NCBI GenBank assembly: GCA_963820185.1
Contig: CAWFYV010000001.1
Coordinates: 1 to 64,000 of the forward strand
Direction: 5' to 3'
DNA: 64,000 nt
From: Aquilonibacter sp963820185
GTDB taxonomy: Bacteria; Vulcanimicrobiota; Vulcanimicrobiia; Vulcanimicrobiales; Vulcanimicrobiaceae
Shown: one piece after another, positions 33,334 through 42,490 of the stretch
Layout of the letters: each line of letters begins with the position of its first letter
Numbering within the stretch: position 1 is the first letter of the stretch
Notes under the pieces: model-generated
Told to the model about the DNA's origin: nothing
Seen by the model: the letters and a program-made list of their open reading frames with translations, nothing else
Databases searched by the model: none
Translations under genes and position numbers: made by a program

Positions 33334-35379
33334 GTGATCCGTCCCGATATACGACCGCGGTATGCTGCCGTGATTCTCCTCGTCGCACTGGTGGCATCGC
33401 TTGCCGTAGCGGTCTTCCGCGTCCACGTAGAGTCCCAGACGCGGCGTGTCGAGATTGCCATGGATTATACCGACTTTGTCGCGCTCGCGCGCTCGTATAA
33501 CTACAACCCGGCAGCCTTTCTGATCGCACTGCGGCGCGCCGGTCTTACCTCGCTCGCCTTGACCGAGGGGTTGGGTGCCAACGTCGGTGACGACGGCCGT
33601 GCGTATGCGACGACCGGCGCAGCGCTCCTTAACCAGGCGCAGCTTTCACCGCTCTCGGATCCCTTGCTCGAATCGCTGGTGCGCTCCAAGCGCATCGCCC
33701 GCGACGCGGTCTATCTCATCGTCAGCGATCCCGCCACCTACGCGCGATACCGTACGCAATTAGCGCTGCACTACGAAACAAAGACCGTGCGTGTCTTGCG
33801 CGCATCGCAGCCGTGGATCATCGAGGTGCGCACGCAGATCGACTACTTCAACGCCAACGCGCTCGGCATCCCCGCCGATCAAATAGCGCTTGCTAAGCGC
33901 CTCGGCTTGCTCGTGATTCCGCGCTTCCAAAACGACGAGCGCTACCAGCAGCCGCAAATGGAGGCGGCATTCAACGACGTCTTGCGCCAAGATCGCAAGG
34001 TCTCGACCATCATCTTTTTCGGATTACGCAATCAGGTGTTCGGCTTTCCCGATCACCTCGATGACGCGGCCGCCGCGTTCAAAGCGCACAACGCGCAAGC
34101 AGCCAAGAAAAGTGGCGCCGACGCATTCAACTTCGGCACCATCGAAACGTACGACGACAGCCAGATCCAAAAAGGCAGCGAGACGCTGGCGCGCGATATC
34201 GAGGGCCAGACGGTTCGCGTGCAGGCGATCGCCAAAACCGAGCTTGACAAGATTACGCTAGACGACGTCATTGGACGGTACGTACTCGGCGTGCGCGAAC
34301 GCAACGTGCGCGTCGTGTACTTGCGTCCGTGGGGCCATCAGGACGGCGACCTCTCGATCGAGGCGACCAACGTCGAGATGGTCAAGCAGATCGCCGACCA
34401 GCTCAAAGCGCACGGCTTCAAACTCGGACGTGCGACGCCGATTCCGCAGTACCGCGGCGACAACCGTATCCTGGTCGGCATCGCAACACTCGCGATGCCC
34501 TCAATCGTCCTGTTGCTGCTTGGTTTATACGGCTTATACCGGCCGTGGCAAGCCTATGCGCTGTATGCCTTCACGGTGTTCCTGTACCTCGCCGGTCTCT
34601 TCAGCCATCACGACATCTTCGCGCGCTCGGTCATCGCGCTGATCGCCGCATTGGCCTTCGCGACGGCGGCCTTCATCTCGTTCGCGGGCGCCTGCAATGA
34701 AGAGCCCGCGCCGAAGTTTACCGATCAGCTCGTGCGCAGCATCGGCTGGACGCTTGTCGTGCTCGGCGTGACGCTCGCCGGAGCGCTGGTCATCGTGGGC
34801 GTGATGAGCTCGCCGCTTACGATGGAAGAGATCGAGCGCTTCCGCGGCGTGCGATTGATCCTCGCCCTCCCACCACTGATCGCACTCGTGCTGTACCTCT
34901 TCGACAAACGCTTCAACGCGGGTGTCGACCGCCCGTCGGACATTTTTGGTGCGCCGGTCCGCGTCTATCAACTTTTCACTGGGATCATTATCGTTGCGGC
35001 GGGCGTGTTGTTGCTGATGCGCAGCGGCAACGACAGCGATATCACGCCATCGCATTTCGAGATCACACTTCGACACTTTTTGACCGGCGTGCTCAGCGTG
35101 CGTCCGCGCTTCAAGGAGTTCCTGATTGGGATCCCGGCACTGATGATCATGCCGGCGCTCTTAACCGCGCACCGGCGCATCGTCGGTTGGCTTCTCGCGC
35201 TCGCCATCGGGGTCGGGATCGGCGACGTGCTTGACACGTTCTCGCATCTCCATACGCCCATCATGATCTCGTTGCAGCGCACGTTCTATGGCTTGGTCAT
35301 CGGTGCGATCATCGCAGCTCTCGTGATTTGGATCTATCGCCGTGCGTGTATTGCTTTCGGGTTACTACGGGTTCGGTAA
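33334..35379 (+). CDS. DUF5693 family membrane protein
   Basis: A 681-residue protein: an N-terminal helix (VILLVALVASLAVAVF), a large exported domain of about 350 residues (YTDFVALARSYNYNPAAFLI, GLTSLALTEGLGANVGDDG, VRVVYLRPWGHQD), then a cluster of about eight helices in the C-terminal half. This is the DUF5693 layout, a family seen next to csaB in Firmicutes and Cyanobacteria. Its activity is unknown; the context suggests envelope polysaccharide transport or polymerisation. It overlaps csaB by 38 bases, so the two are coupled. The start GTG at 33334 has weak upstream purines. Confidence 0.82.
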   Translation: MIRPDIRPRYAAVILLVALVASLAVAVFRVHVESQTRRVEIAMDYTDFVALARSYNYNPAAFLIALRRAGLTSLALTEGLGANVGDDGRAYATTGAALLNQAQLSPLSDPLLESLVRSKRIARDAVYLIVSDPATYARYRTQLALHYETKTVRVLRASQPWIIEVRTQIDYFNANALGIPADQIALAKRLGLLVIPRFQNDERYQQPQMEAAFNDVLRQDRKVSTIIFFGLRNQVFGFPDHLDDAAAAFKAHNAQAAKKSGADAFNFGTIETYDDSQIQKGSETLARDIEGQTVRVQAIAKTELDKITLDDVIGRYVLGVRERNVRVVYLRPWGHQDGDLSIEATNVEMVKQIADQLKAHGFKLGRATPIPQYRGDNRILVGIATLAMPSIVLLLLGLYGLYRPWQAYALYAFTVFLYLAGLFSHHDIFARSVIALIAALAFATAAFISFAGACNEEPAPKFTDQLVRSIGWTLVVLGVTLAGALVIVGVMSSPLTMEEIERFRGVRLILALPPLIALVLYLFDKRFNAGVDRPSDIFGAPVRVYQLFTGIIIVAAGVLLLMRSGNDSDITPSHFEITLRHFLTGVLSVRPRFKEFLIGIPALMIMPALLTAHRRIVGWLLALAIGVGIGDVLDTFSHLHTPIMISLQRTFYGLVIGAIIAALVIWIYRRACIAFGLLRVR

Positions 35380-36424
35380 CCTCGGCGACGAGGCATTGCT
35401 TGAAGTGATCGTAGGGCAGATGCGTGCGCGCTTTCCCTCGATCGCGATCGACGTGCTCTCCGCAACGCCCGAGGTGACCGCGCGCAGCTACGGTGTGGAG
35501 GCAACGCCACGCTGGAGCATGCGCGCGGTACGCGAGGCGATCGGGCGTGCGGATGTCGTGCTCTCCGGAGGCGGCGGACTCTTGCAAACCGCGACCAGTG
35601 CACGCAGCATCGTCTACTACGCGGGCATCTTGCGCGAGGCGATTCGTCAGCAGCGCAAAGCGATGATCTTCGCACAGTCGATCGGCCCACTCGATCTGCT
35701 CGGGCGCATCATCGTGCGTAGCTTCTGCCGTGGTACGGACCGCGCGACCGTTCGCGACCTGCGTTCACTGCGTTTGCTGCAATCGCTCTTGCCACAGACG
35801 CCGGTCGAGCAGACGGCCGATCCGGTCTTTCTCTACGATCTGCCGGTAGAACAAATCGATCTTTCATCCGAAGGCTTGGCCGGAGCACCCTACGCGATCG
35901 TCAGCGTCCGCAAGATTTCAAACTTGCGCGATGGTCAGCACACGATCGCGCATGCGGTCGATCGCCTCGCGCAGGCGCACGGCGTGCGCGTCGCCTTCTT
36001 GCCGCTGGGCGGCGTCAGCGATGCGGAAGTCTCGACCACGATCATTCGGTTGTGCAAGAGCGCGCCGATGCTCTTGCCCGAGTGCTCGCTCGCGCGCGCG
36101 GCGGCTATTCTTCGCGGCGCACGAGTCGTTATCGGGATGCGACTGCATGCATTGATCCTTGCGGCGCGCTTCGCCGTGCCCTTTTTGGCAATCCCGTACG
36201 ATCCCAAGGTTGCCGCGTTGTGCGACGACCTGGGCTATCCGCTTGACCCGCTCTGGACTCCCGGCAACCCGCCCCCGTCGGACCCGGCGGTCGATGCGCT
36301 GGTCGACCGACTGATGTCGCAGCGCGACGTCCTTGCCGCCGACCTACGCGAGCGGATCGAGCCCATTCGCGCGGCCGCAGCACGAAACTTCGACGTGCTC
36401 GGCGAACTCTTGCGCGACCCATGA
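35342..36424 (+). CDS. csaB: Polysaccharide pyruvyl transferase CsaB
   Basis: A 360-residue enzyme that adds pyruvate ketal from PEP to a cell-envelope polysaccharide. It begins with LLSGYYGFGNLGDEALLE, the family's hallmark, then VVLSGGGGLLQTATSARS, IFAQSIGPLDLLGRI and, near the C-terminus, IGMRLHALILAARFAVPFLA. In organisms with S-layers this modification anchors SLH-domain proteins, so the window suggests such an envelope layer; no SLH protein is seen here. GTG at 35342, overlapping DUF5693 by 38 bases and ileS by 4 bases (ATGA). Confidence 0.92.
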   Translation: MRVLLSGYYGFGNLGDEALLEVIVGQMRARFPSIAIDVLSATPEVTARSYGVEATPRWSMRAVREAIGRADVVLSGGGGLLQTATSARSIVYYAGILREAIRQQRKAMIFAQSIGPLDLLGRIIVRSFCRGTDRATVRDLRSLRLLQSLLPQTPVEQTADPVFLYDLPVEQIDLSSEGLAGAPYAIVSVRKISNLRDGQHTIAHAVDRLAQAHGVRVAFLPLGGVSDAEVSTTIIRLCKSAPMLLPECSLARAAAILRGARVVIGMRLHALILAARFAVPFLAIPYDPKVAALCDDLGYPLDPLWTPGNPPPSDPAVDALVDRLMSQRDVLAADLRERIEPIRAAAARNFDVLGELLRDP

Positions 36425-39195
36425 GTGAAACCGCCGAACGCGACTACCGCGATACCTTACTGTTACCCCAGACCGACTTTCCGATGAAGGCGGATCTGCC
36501 TAAACGCGAGCCGGACCGGATCGCGTGGTGGAAGCAACAGCGTGTCTACGAACGCCGCCTCGAAGCCAATCGTAAGAATGGTCCGTGGATTCTGCACGAC
36601 GGGCCGCCATATGCCAACGGCGAGCTGCACATGGGTCACTTCCTGAACATGGTGCTCAAAGACATGTTCGTGAAGATCGCACTCCTCGACGGCAAGTGGG
36701 CAGACTTCGTTCCGGGCTGGGACATGCATGGGTTGCCGATCGAACTGGAGACGCTGAAGTTCCTCGGCATCAAGGATTTCCACGCGATCGATCCGCTCGA
36801 ATTACGCGAGCAGTGCAAAGAGCGCGCGCTCTTTTGGCTCGGTCGCCAGGGCGACACGCGTCAGCGGATGGGCACGTTCGGACACTACGATCGCCCGTAT
36901 CGCACGATCGATCCGTCATTTGAAGCGACGATCGTCAACGCGCTCGCCGACCTTGCCGAGAAAAAGCAGCTGTACAAGGGCTTGCGCTCGACGCTGTGGT
37001 GCGTCCATGATGAGACCGCGCTCGCCGAAGCCGAAATCGAATACGAGCCGAAGGTCTCGCCGTCGGTGTACGTACGCTTCACCGCCAACGACGCGCAGCG
37101 CGAAGCGATCCTCAACGCCTTTGTCATCCCGAGCGGAGCGAGCGGAGCGAACGAAGTCGAGGGACGGCTCTCAATCTTGATTTGGACGACGACGCCGTGG
37201 ACGCTGCCGGCTAACGTGGCCATTGCGCTGCGCGCCGATGCAACGTACGGGCTGTATCGTCTGGATGACGAGTTGCTGATTCTCGCAACCGCGCTTGCGC
37301 CGAAGGCGCTCGGCGAACGCTATAACGACGCAAAGCTGCTCGCGACGGTTCCGGGTGAACGGCTCGATGGCACGAGCGTGCGCCATCCGTTCATGGATCG
37401 CGATTCGCTGGTGGTGCTCGCCGACTACGTCGATCTTGAAACCGGTACCGGCGCGGTGCACACCGCACCGGGGCACGGTGCCGACGACTTTGACACCGGC
37501 GTGAAGTATGGTTTGCCGATCCTCAATCCGGTCGATGCCGCAGGCCATTTCACCAAAGAGGCGGGACCGTATACGGGCGAGTTCATTTTCAAAGCCAACA
37601 AGCACATCATCGAAGATATGCGCGCGAGCGGTGCGCTGTTTCGCGCGGAAGAATACGAGCACTCGTATCCGCACTGCTGGCGCTGCCACAACCCGGTAAT
37701 CTTCCGCGCGACCGCTCAGTGGTTCATCGCGATGGATCAGAACCGTTTGCGTGCGCGTGCAATCGAAGCGGTCGACGGCGTGGAGTACGTGCCAGATTGG
37801 GGACGTGTGCGGCAGCGACAGATGATCGAGACGCATCCCGAGTGGTGCGTGTCGCGCCAACGTATCTGGGGCACGCCGATCCCCGCGCTCGTCTGCACGT
37901 CGTGCAATGAATCTATCCTCGATCCGCACGTGGCACGCAATGTTGCGAAGCGTTTTGGCGAAGTTGGTGCCGGTTCGTGGTGGACCGACCCGGTAGAAAT
38001 GTATCTGCCGGCGGGATTTCATTGCCCGAAGTGCCGCGGCACGACGTTCGAAAAAGAGAAGAACATCGTCGACATCTGGTTCGAATCGGGCGTGACGCAC
38101 CTCGCCGTGCTGGGGCACGATGGCGTGCCTTGGCCGTGCGACATGTACCTCGAAGGTGGCGATCAATTCCGTGGGTGGTTCCGCAGTTCGCTCCTCACCG
38201 GTGTTGCGATCAAGGGCGGCGCGCCCTACAAACGCGTGGTGAAAAACGGCTGGGTCAACGACGAGCAAGGTCGTCCGATGTCGAAATCACGCGGAACGGG
38301 CATCGATGCAGCTGAAGCGATGAACAAATGGGGCGCCGACGTGCTTCGCTTGTGGTCGGCATCGGTCGAATTCGTCGACGACGTGCGCTTCGGCCCGAAT
38401 GTCGTCGAGCAGGTCGGTAACGTCTACCGGAATATTCGCAACCGCATCCGCTTCATGCTCGGTAATCTCTTCGATCTGCGCCGATCCGACGTACTCCCGC
38501 GCGAGCACCTCGAACCACTCGATCGTCTGGCCTGCGCGATCACCGATACGTTCGTTGCCGAAGTAAAGGCGCTCTACGCAAGCGACGCGATTCACGACGC
38601 GTACTTGCGAATCATCGAGTTCGAGAGCACGATGTCGAAAGTGTACTTTGACGCGTGCAAAGATCCACTGTACTCGCTCGCTGCAAACAGCGGACGCCGC
38701 CGCAGCGCGCAGTCGGGATTGCTCTATGTGCTGACGCGTCTGCTAACCGCGATTGCACCGATCCTGTCGTTCACGACCGAAGAGGCCTGGCAAGAGCTGC
38801 CGGAGTCGCTGCGTGATGGCGCGGGAAGCATCTTTGATACGGCGTTCGGCTCGGCGCCGAAGGCCAAGACCGAAGAGATCGAATTGTGGGGCCTCTTGCG
38901 CGATCTGCGCTCGCGCGTTGGGGCCTCGCCGATTCGCGATTTCGAGGGGCGCGTGGAACTCACCGTGCCGGCTGCGTACTACGATGCACTCGCGGCACTG
39001 GGGGACAATCTGCGCGACGCGCTGGTGGTTTCGCAGCTCGATCTGCGCAAGGGCGACGGCGATGACATCGATTTCGCCATCTTTCCGGCGCACGGCGAGC
39101 GCTGCAAGCGCTGCAAGAAGTTCCGCGAACTCGGGACGGACCCGGCGCATCCGTCGATCTGCGCCGAGTGCGCGGCCGTCGTTAAGAGCCGCTAG
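36421..39195 (+). CDS. ileS: Isoleucyl-tRNA synthetase
   Basis: A 924-residue class I synthetase. The HIGH motif is ELHMGHFLN, followed by PGWDMHGLPIE; the editing domain starts at WTTTPWTLPANVAIAL and has GTGAVHTAPGHGADDFD. The KMSKS loop is PMSKSRGTGI. The anticodon-binding domain follows and the C-terminal zinc knuckle is present (CKRCKKF, then CAECAAV). Length is that of bacterial IleS. In the loop before the editing domain, residues about 235-248 (VIPSGASGANEVEG) come from an interspersed repeat. It overlaps csaB by 4 bases and meets the convergent Uma2 gene with 4 bases of overlap. Confidence 0.97.
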   Translation: MSETAERDYRDTLLLPQTDFPMKADLPKREPDRIAWWKQQRVYERRLEANRKNGPWILHDGPPYANGELHMGHFLNMVLKDMFVKIALLDGKWADFVPGWDMHGLPIELETLKFLGIKDFHAIDPLELREQCKERALFWLGRQGDTRQRMGTFGHYDRPYRTIDPSFEATIVNALADLAEKKQLYKGLRSTLWCVHDETALAEAEIEYEPKVSPSVYVRFTANDAQREAILNAFVIPSGASGANEVEGRLSILIWTTTPWTLPANVAIALRADATYGLYRLDDELLILATALAPKALGERYNDAKLLATVPGERLDGTSVRHPFMDRDSLVVLADYVDLETGTGAVHTAPGHGADDFDTGVKYGLPILNPVDAAGHFTKEAGPYTGEFIFKANKHIIEDMRASGALFRAEEYEHSYPHCWRCHNPVIFRATAQWFIAMDQNRLRARAIEAVDGVEYVPDWGRVRQRQMIETHPEWCVSRQRIWGTPIPALVCTSCNESILDPHVARNVAKRFGEVGAGSWWTDPVEMYLPAGFHCPKCRGTTFEKEKNIVDIWFESGVTHLAVLGHDGVPWPCDMYLEGGDQFRGWFRSSLLTGVAIKGGAPYKRVVKNGWVNDEQGRPMSKSRGTGIDAAEAMNKWGADVLRLWSASVEFVDDVRFGPNVVEQVGNVYRNIRNRIRFMLGNLFDLRRSDVLPREHLEPLDRLACAITDTFVAEVKALYASDAIHDAYLRIIEFESTMSKVYFDACKDPLYSLAANSGRRRSAQSGLLYVLTRLLTAIAPILSFTTEEAWQELPESLRDGAGSIFDTAFGSAPKAKTEEIELWGLLRDLRSRVGASPIRDFEGRVELTVPAAYYDALAALGDNLRDALVVSQLDLRKGDGDDIDFAIFPAHGERCKRCKKFRELGTDPAHPSICAECAAVVKSR
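37122..37164 (+). repeat. 43-bp interspersed repeat copy inside ileS
   Basis: The segment starts TGTCATCCCGAGCG and ends AGTCGAGGGA. The reverse complement of 63557-63599 matches it at 38 of 43 positions. The copy is in frame and encodes VIPSGASGANEVEG in a surface loop before the editing domain. Confidence 0.8.
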
Positions 39196-39722
39196 AAGCC
39201 GTAGAGACCGAGGCGCTCGAAGACCTCACTGACGTTGAATTCGAGCCAAGGAACGATCGGGTCTCTGAAGCTGTCGTCAACGCCGAGCGCTCGTGTTGCA
39301 TCTCTCGTGTGGACAACGATCGATCGTTGAAGGGGTTCGACATCAAAAACGAGCGGACAACCCCATGCCAGATAGCGTCGAATTTTCTCTTCGCGGAATC
39401 CCGGACGATCGTTCGATGAGCGCACTTCGACAATGACCTCGGGCGGAACGTTGGGAAGAAGCCTGTCCGCTGGATCGAGCGATTGTATCGTGGAGAGGCG
39501 ATAAAATGCGACGTCTGGCAACAGCACAGTCTTGTGTCCCGGCGCGTCGTTTAAGCGTAGATGCAACTCGGGAATAGCGTCACCGAAGCCATGACCGGCG
39601 CGATCCATGATCCGCGCTAAAGCCATTGCTGCGAGGCCATGGGGCGTGTTGGGGCTCACCGCGACGCTCTCGACGCCGTCGATCCATTCGAGATAGGGCT
39701 TGGTGTCGATTCCCCGTGCCAT
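39192..39722 (-). CDS. Uma2-family (DUF820) putative endonuclease
   Basis: A protein of about 176 residues with the PD-(D/E)XK-like Uma2 fold: ELHLRLNDAPGHKTVLLPDV holds the active-site Asp, PPEVIVEVRSSNDRP the E-x-(V) segment, and EEKIRRYLAWGCPLVFDV the following Lys-containing helix. The usual E-x-K pair here reads EVRSSNDR, with Lys later. Uma2 proteins are common in large genomes and their biological role is unclear. ATG at 39722 (or 39731). It is probably monocistronic. Confidence 0.75.
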   Translation of the reverse strand: MARGIDTKPYLEWIDGVESVAVSPNTPHGLAAMALARIMDRAGHGFGDAIPELHLRLNDAPGHKTVLLPDVAFYRLSTIQSLDPADRLLPNVPPEVIVEVRSSNDRPGFREEKIRRYLAWGCPLVFDVEPLQRSIVVHTRDATRALGVDDSFRDPIVPWLEFNVSEVFERLGLYGF

Positions 39723-39766
39723 TTCACGCATACACTATCACGCGCTTTCGAAGCGTGACAAGAGCG

Positions 39767-40660
39767 CTAGCAGCTGCGGTGGGCGATTGGGCGTTCGAAG
39801 CGAAAGGCGCGTTTCGGTAACGGGGGCGACCACGCCGCGTCGACAACGATCTGATCCAAACGCTGCACAGCCGAAGCAAATATGGGACCCCAGGACGTTG
39901 CATCGCCTCCGCTAGTCGCGTAGGTGCCCTCTGACGTTACGATCGTGATCGTCGCGCCGGGTGTATCGATCGCGCGCAACGGATACTGCGGTTCGAGAAA
40001 ACTTGCATTGGCGGCAAGTAGTGCGTAGCGAACGCGCTCCAACGGGACATCGGCGCGCGAGCGTATGACGCATCCGTTCTTGTATTCGACGATTTGGGCG
40101 CCGGTGCGACGAAAATCGACGGTATATGCCGGGCATTGGCCAAAGCAAGCGGTCCGTTCGAGGCGCACGCGCTCGAGACCGTTGCGCCGGATCGCACGAT
40201 CGATCGCAGTTCGTCGAGAAGCTAATGCGTCCCAATAGGCGGAGTAGCCAACGACGGTGACGTAGTCGCGGACCATAATCTCGTCCGATCTGCCGAATGT
40301 CGGGCCGGTTGCGGTCTCCTCGCAAAAATATTGGTGACCGTCGCGGAGCGTGATCCGTACGAAGAGGTTGTCGTCGATCGAGCTTGCATCATGACGCGCC
40401 GGACAGTTGATGGTCGCAGCAATCGGAGGCGCCCCGAACATTTCCCTGGCTATGCGCGGCGAAACGCGCACGGGCATTGTCTTGCCATCGGGCGAGCGAA
40501 GAAATGCGCTCCCGTCACGCGAGAGGCCGATATCGAACGTCGTGCAGCCGTTCACGCACACGCGGTACCAGGTTTCGACCGACGCGACGTCGCGCGCGTT
40601 CGGTGTGCACGCGGCAAGCGCCGCGAGTCCAATCAGGAGGAGAAGCGAGCGCGACTTCAT
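39767..40660 (-). CDS. Lipoprotein with DUF6438-like domains
   Basis: A 297-residue protein with a lipoprotein signal: LLLLIGLAALAAC then TPN, Cys19 being the lipid site. The C-terminal half has VRLERTACFGQCPAYTVDF and KNGCVIRSRADV, the pattern of DUF6438. The N-terminal half carries a similar but weaker unit (YRVCVNGCTTFDIGLSRDG), so the protein may hold two related domains. Function unknown; the lipid anchor puts it at a membrane face. It is on the same strand as the tgt operon, 13 bases downstream of the TPR-like gene. Confidence 0.75.
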   Translation of the reverse strand: MKSRSLLLLIGLAALAACTPNARDVASVETWYRVCVNGCTTFDIGLSRDGSAFLRSPDGKTMPVRVSPRIAREMFGAPPIAATINCPARHDASSIDDNLFVRITLRDGHQYFCEETATGPTFGRSDEIMVRDYVTVVGYSAYWDALASRRTAIDRAIRRNGLERVRLERTACFGQCPAYTVDFRRTGAQIVEYKNGCVIRSRADVPLERVRYALLAANASFLEPQYPLRAIDTPGATITIVTSEGTYATSGGDATSWGPIFASAVQRLDQIVVDAAWSPPLPKRAFRFERPIAHRSC

Positions 40661-40673
40661 GCGGCCACGCAGG

Positions 40674-41378
40674 CTAACGTGAAGACAGAGCTAGCAGCAT
40701 TGTTACGGCTGCGCGGTTGCCGGCGCTGTTGAACGGCATGTCACCGATCGGATCGTGTCCGGCGTCCGAGGCACACAGCCACGCAAGCCGCGCATTCGCG
40801 CGGTCTCCGCGGGCCCACGCGGCCGTGCCCCACGCGTATATCGCGTAGCTGCTCGAGTAGACGGCGCTTTCTGCCGCCTCGTCGAAATCGTGCTGCGCTG
40901 CTGCCAGGTCCCCGCGAGCGCCGGCCGCGGCGCCTTGCGCGATTGCCTTCTCTGCGTCGCCGTCGGCGGGATGATTTTCGGTGTAATATCCGCGATCGCT
41001 CTGCATGTCCGCAAAGAAACGTGCGAAATTTCCGGCGCGCAGGCGCTGCGCTTGCGTGGCAGAGGCCGGTGCTTGCGTGTCGCGAAGGTAGAGCCGCCAG
41101 AGCATCTGCGCCGTTGGACGATCGTGCATGAGCGCCAGCACGCGCGCCAGATGCAGTTCGTCGTCGAGCGCGATCCCGCCCCATTGAGGCTGCATCAGGA
41201 AACCGGCCGCGGCTTCGCGATATTTTGCCAGCGCACCGGTTGCGTCACCACGATCGTACGCGATATCGCCGTTGCGCACGGCGATGTCTATGCCGACGGC
41301 GGAGCCCGAGGTGATCCAACTTCCAGTGGAAAGGCTATGTTTGTACGTTGGGGGCGACAGCGGACAGGCTGGAATCAT
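40674..41378 (-). CDS. TPR-like protein of unknown function
   Basis: A 234-residue helical protein. Alternating helices with Ala/Gly/Tyr positions (NGDIAYDRGDATGALAKYRE; AGARGDLAAAQHDFDEAAES; YAWGTAAWARGDRANARLAW) look like tetratricopeptide repeats. There is no signal peptide. The ATG at 41378 overlaps the tgt stop by 4 bases (ATGA), so it is made with Tgt. Its function may simply be scaffolding. Confidence 0.6.
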   Translation of the reverse strand: MIPACPLSPPTYKHSLSTGSWITSGSAVGIDIAVRNGDIAYDRGDATGALAKYREAAAGFLMQPQWGGIALDDELHLARVLALMHDRPTAQMLWRLYLRDTQAPASATQAQRLRAGNFARFFADMQSDRGYYTENHPADGDAEKAIAQGAAAGARGDLAAAQHDFDEAAESAVYSSSYAIYAWGTAAWARGDRANARLAWLCASDAGHDPIGDMPFNSAGNRAAVTMLLALSSR

Positions 41379-42490
41379 GGGCTCGTCTCACGCATCGTTG
41401 CTGCCAGCGTCTTATCGCGATACGCCGCCCATCCGCGACGTTCGATGGCCTCACGTGCGCCGCGCATCAGGTCGTTGAGGACGTAGACATTGTGATACGA
41501 GAGCAGGCGCGGGCCGAGCATCTCGTTGGCGCGGAAAAGATGATGGAGATAGGCGCGAGTGTAGGTCGCGCAGACGTAGCAATCGCATGCCGGATCGAGC
41601 GGCGTGTAATCGCGCGCGTACGCAGCATTGCGGATGTTGTACTCACCGCTGCGCGTCATTGCGCGCGCGTTGCGGCCGCAGCGCGTCGGATAGACGCAGT
41701 CGAACATGTCGATACCACAATCGACAGCCATGATGATATCGCGCACGGTGCCGACCCCCATCAGGTAGCGCGGTTTCTCTGCCGGTAGAAGCGCCGCAGA
41801 CGCGCGCGCCGTGACGTACATCTCCTCACGCGTCTCGCCGACTGAAAGCCCGCCGATTGCATACCCGGGGAAATCGAGCGCCACGATCCCGCGCGCGCTG
41901 CGTTCGCGCAGCTCCGGATCGAGGCCGCCTTGCATGATTGCGAACACGGCGGTTTTCTCGCTTTGCCACGCCGCGCGCGAGCGTTGCGCCCACGCGGTCG
42001 TCATGCGCACGGACTCCTCGAGCTGCTCGCGGGTCGCGGGTAACTTCACGCAGACGTCGAGCACCATCGCGATATCGACGCCCAGTGCCTCTTCGAACGC
42101 GATCACGGTTTCCGGCGTAAAGCGGTGTGTACTGCCATCGATGTGCGATTGAAACGTCACGCCGTCGTCGTCGAGTTTGCGCCGTTCTTGCAGGCTGAAG
42201 ACTTGAAAGCCACCGGAATCGGTGAGAATCGGACCGTCCCAGGCCATGAACGCGTGCAGACCGCCCGCTCCGACGATCGTGTCCAACCCCGGCCGTAACC
42301 ACAAGTGGTACGTATTCGCGAGAATGATCTGACTGTGCGCGCTGCGGACTTCCTCCGGCGTGAGCGCTTTGACGGTAGCAGCGGTGCCGACCGGCATGAA
42401 CGTCGGCGTCTCGACGACACCGTGCGTCAGGCGCAGCGTACCGCGCCGCGCGCTGCCCTCAGTGCTGCGTAGCGAGAAGATGTCGCGCAT
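41375..42490 (-). CDS. tgt: Queuine tRNA-ribosyltransferase (Tgt)
   Basis: A 371-residue enzyme that exchanges guanine 34 for preQ1 in tRNAs with GUN anticodons. It has THGVVETPTFMPVGT, ILANTYHLWLRPG, LTDSGGFQVFSLQ (with the active-site Asp), YLMGVGTVRDIIMAVDCGID, and the zinc site CDCYVCATYTRAYLHHL. ATG at 42490 lies within the pseudouridine synthase gene, a 32-base overlap; the frame is open farther up but only as antisense. No other queuosine gene is present in the window. Confidence 0.95.
   Translation of the reverse strand: MRDIFSLRSTEGSARRGTLRLTHGVVETPTFMPVGTAATVKALTPEEVRSAHSQIILANTYHLWLRPGLDTIVGAGGLHAFMAWDGPILTDSGGFQVFSLQERRKLDDDGVTFQSHIDGSTHRFTPETVIAFEEALGVDIAMVLDVCVKLPATREQLEESVRMTTAWAQRSRAAWQSEKTAVFAIMQGGLDPELRERSARGIVALDFPGYAIGGLSVGETREEMYVTARASAALLPAEKPRYLMGVGTVRDIIMAVDCGIDMFDCVYPTRCGRNARAMTRSGEYNIRNAAYARDYTPLDPACDCYVCATYTRAYLHHLFRANEMLGPRLLSYHNVYVLNDLMRGAREAIERRGWAAYRDKTLAATMRETSP

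Noticed and set aside
39192..39722. Uma2 protein as a sign of a defence island
   Set aside because: No restriction, toxin-antitoxin or other defence gene adjoins it, and Uma2 genes are spread widely in large genomes.
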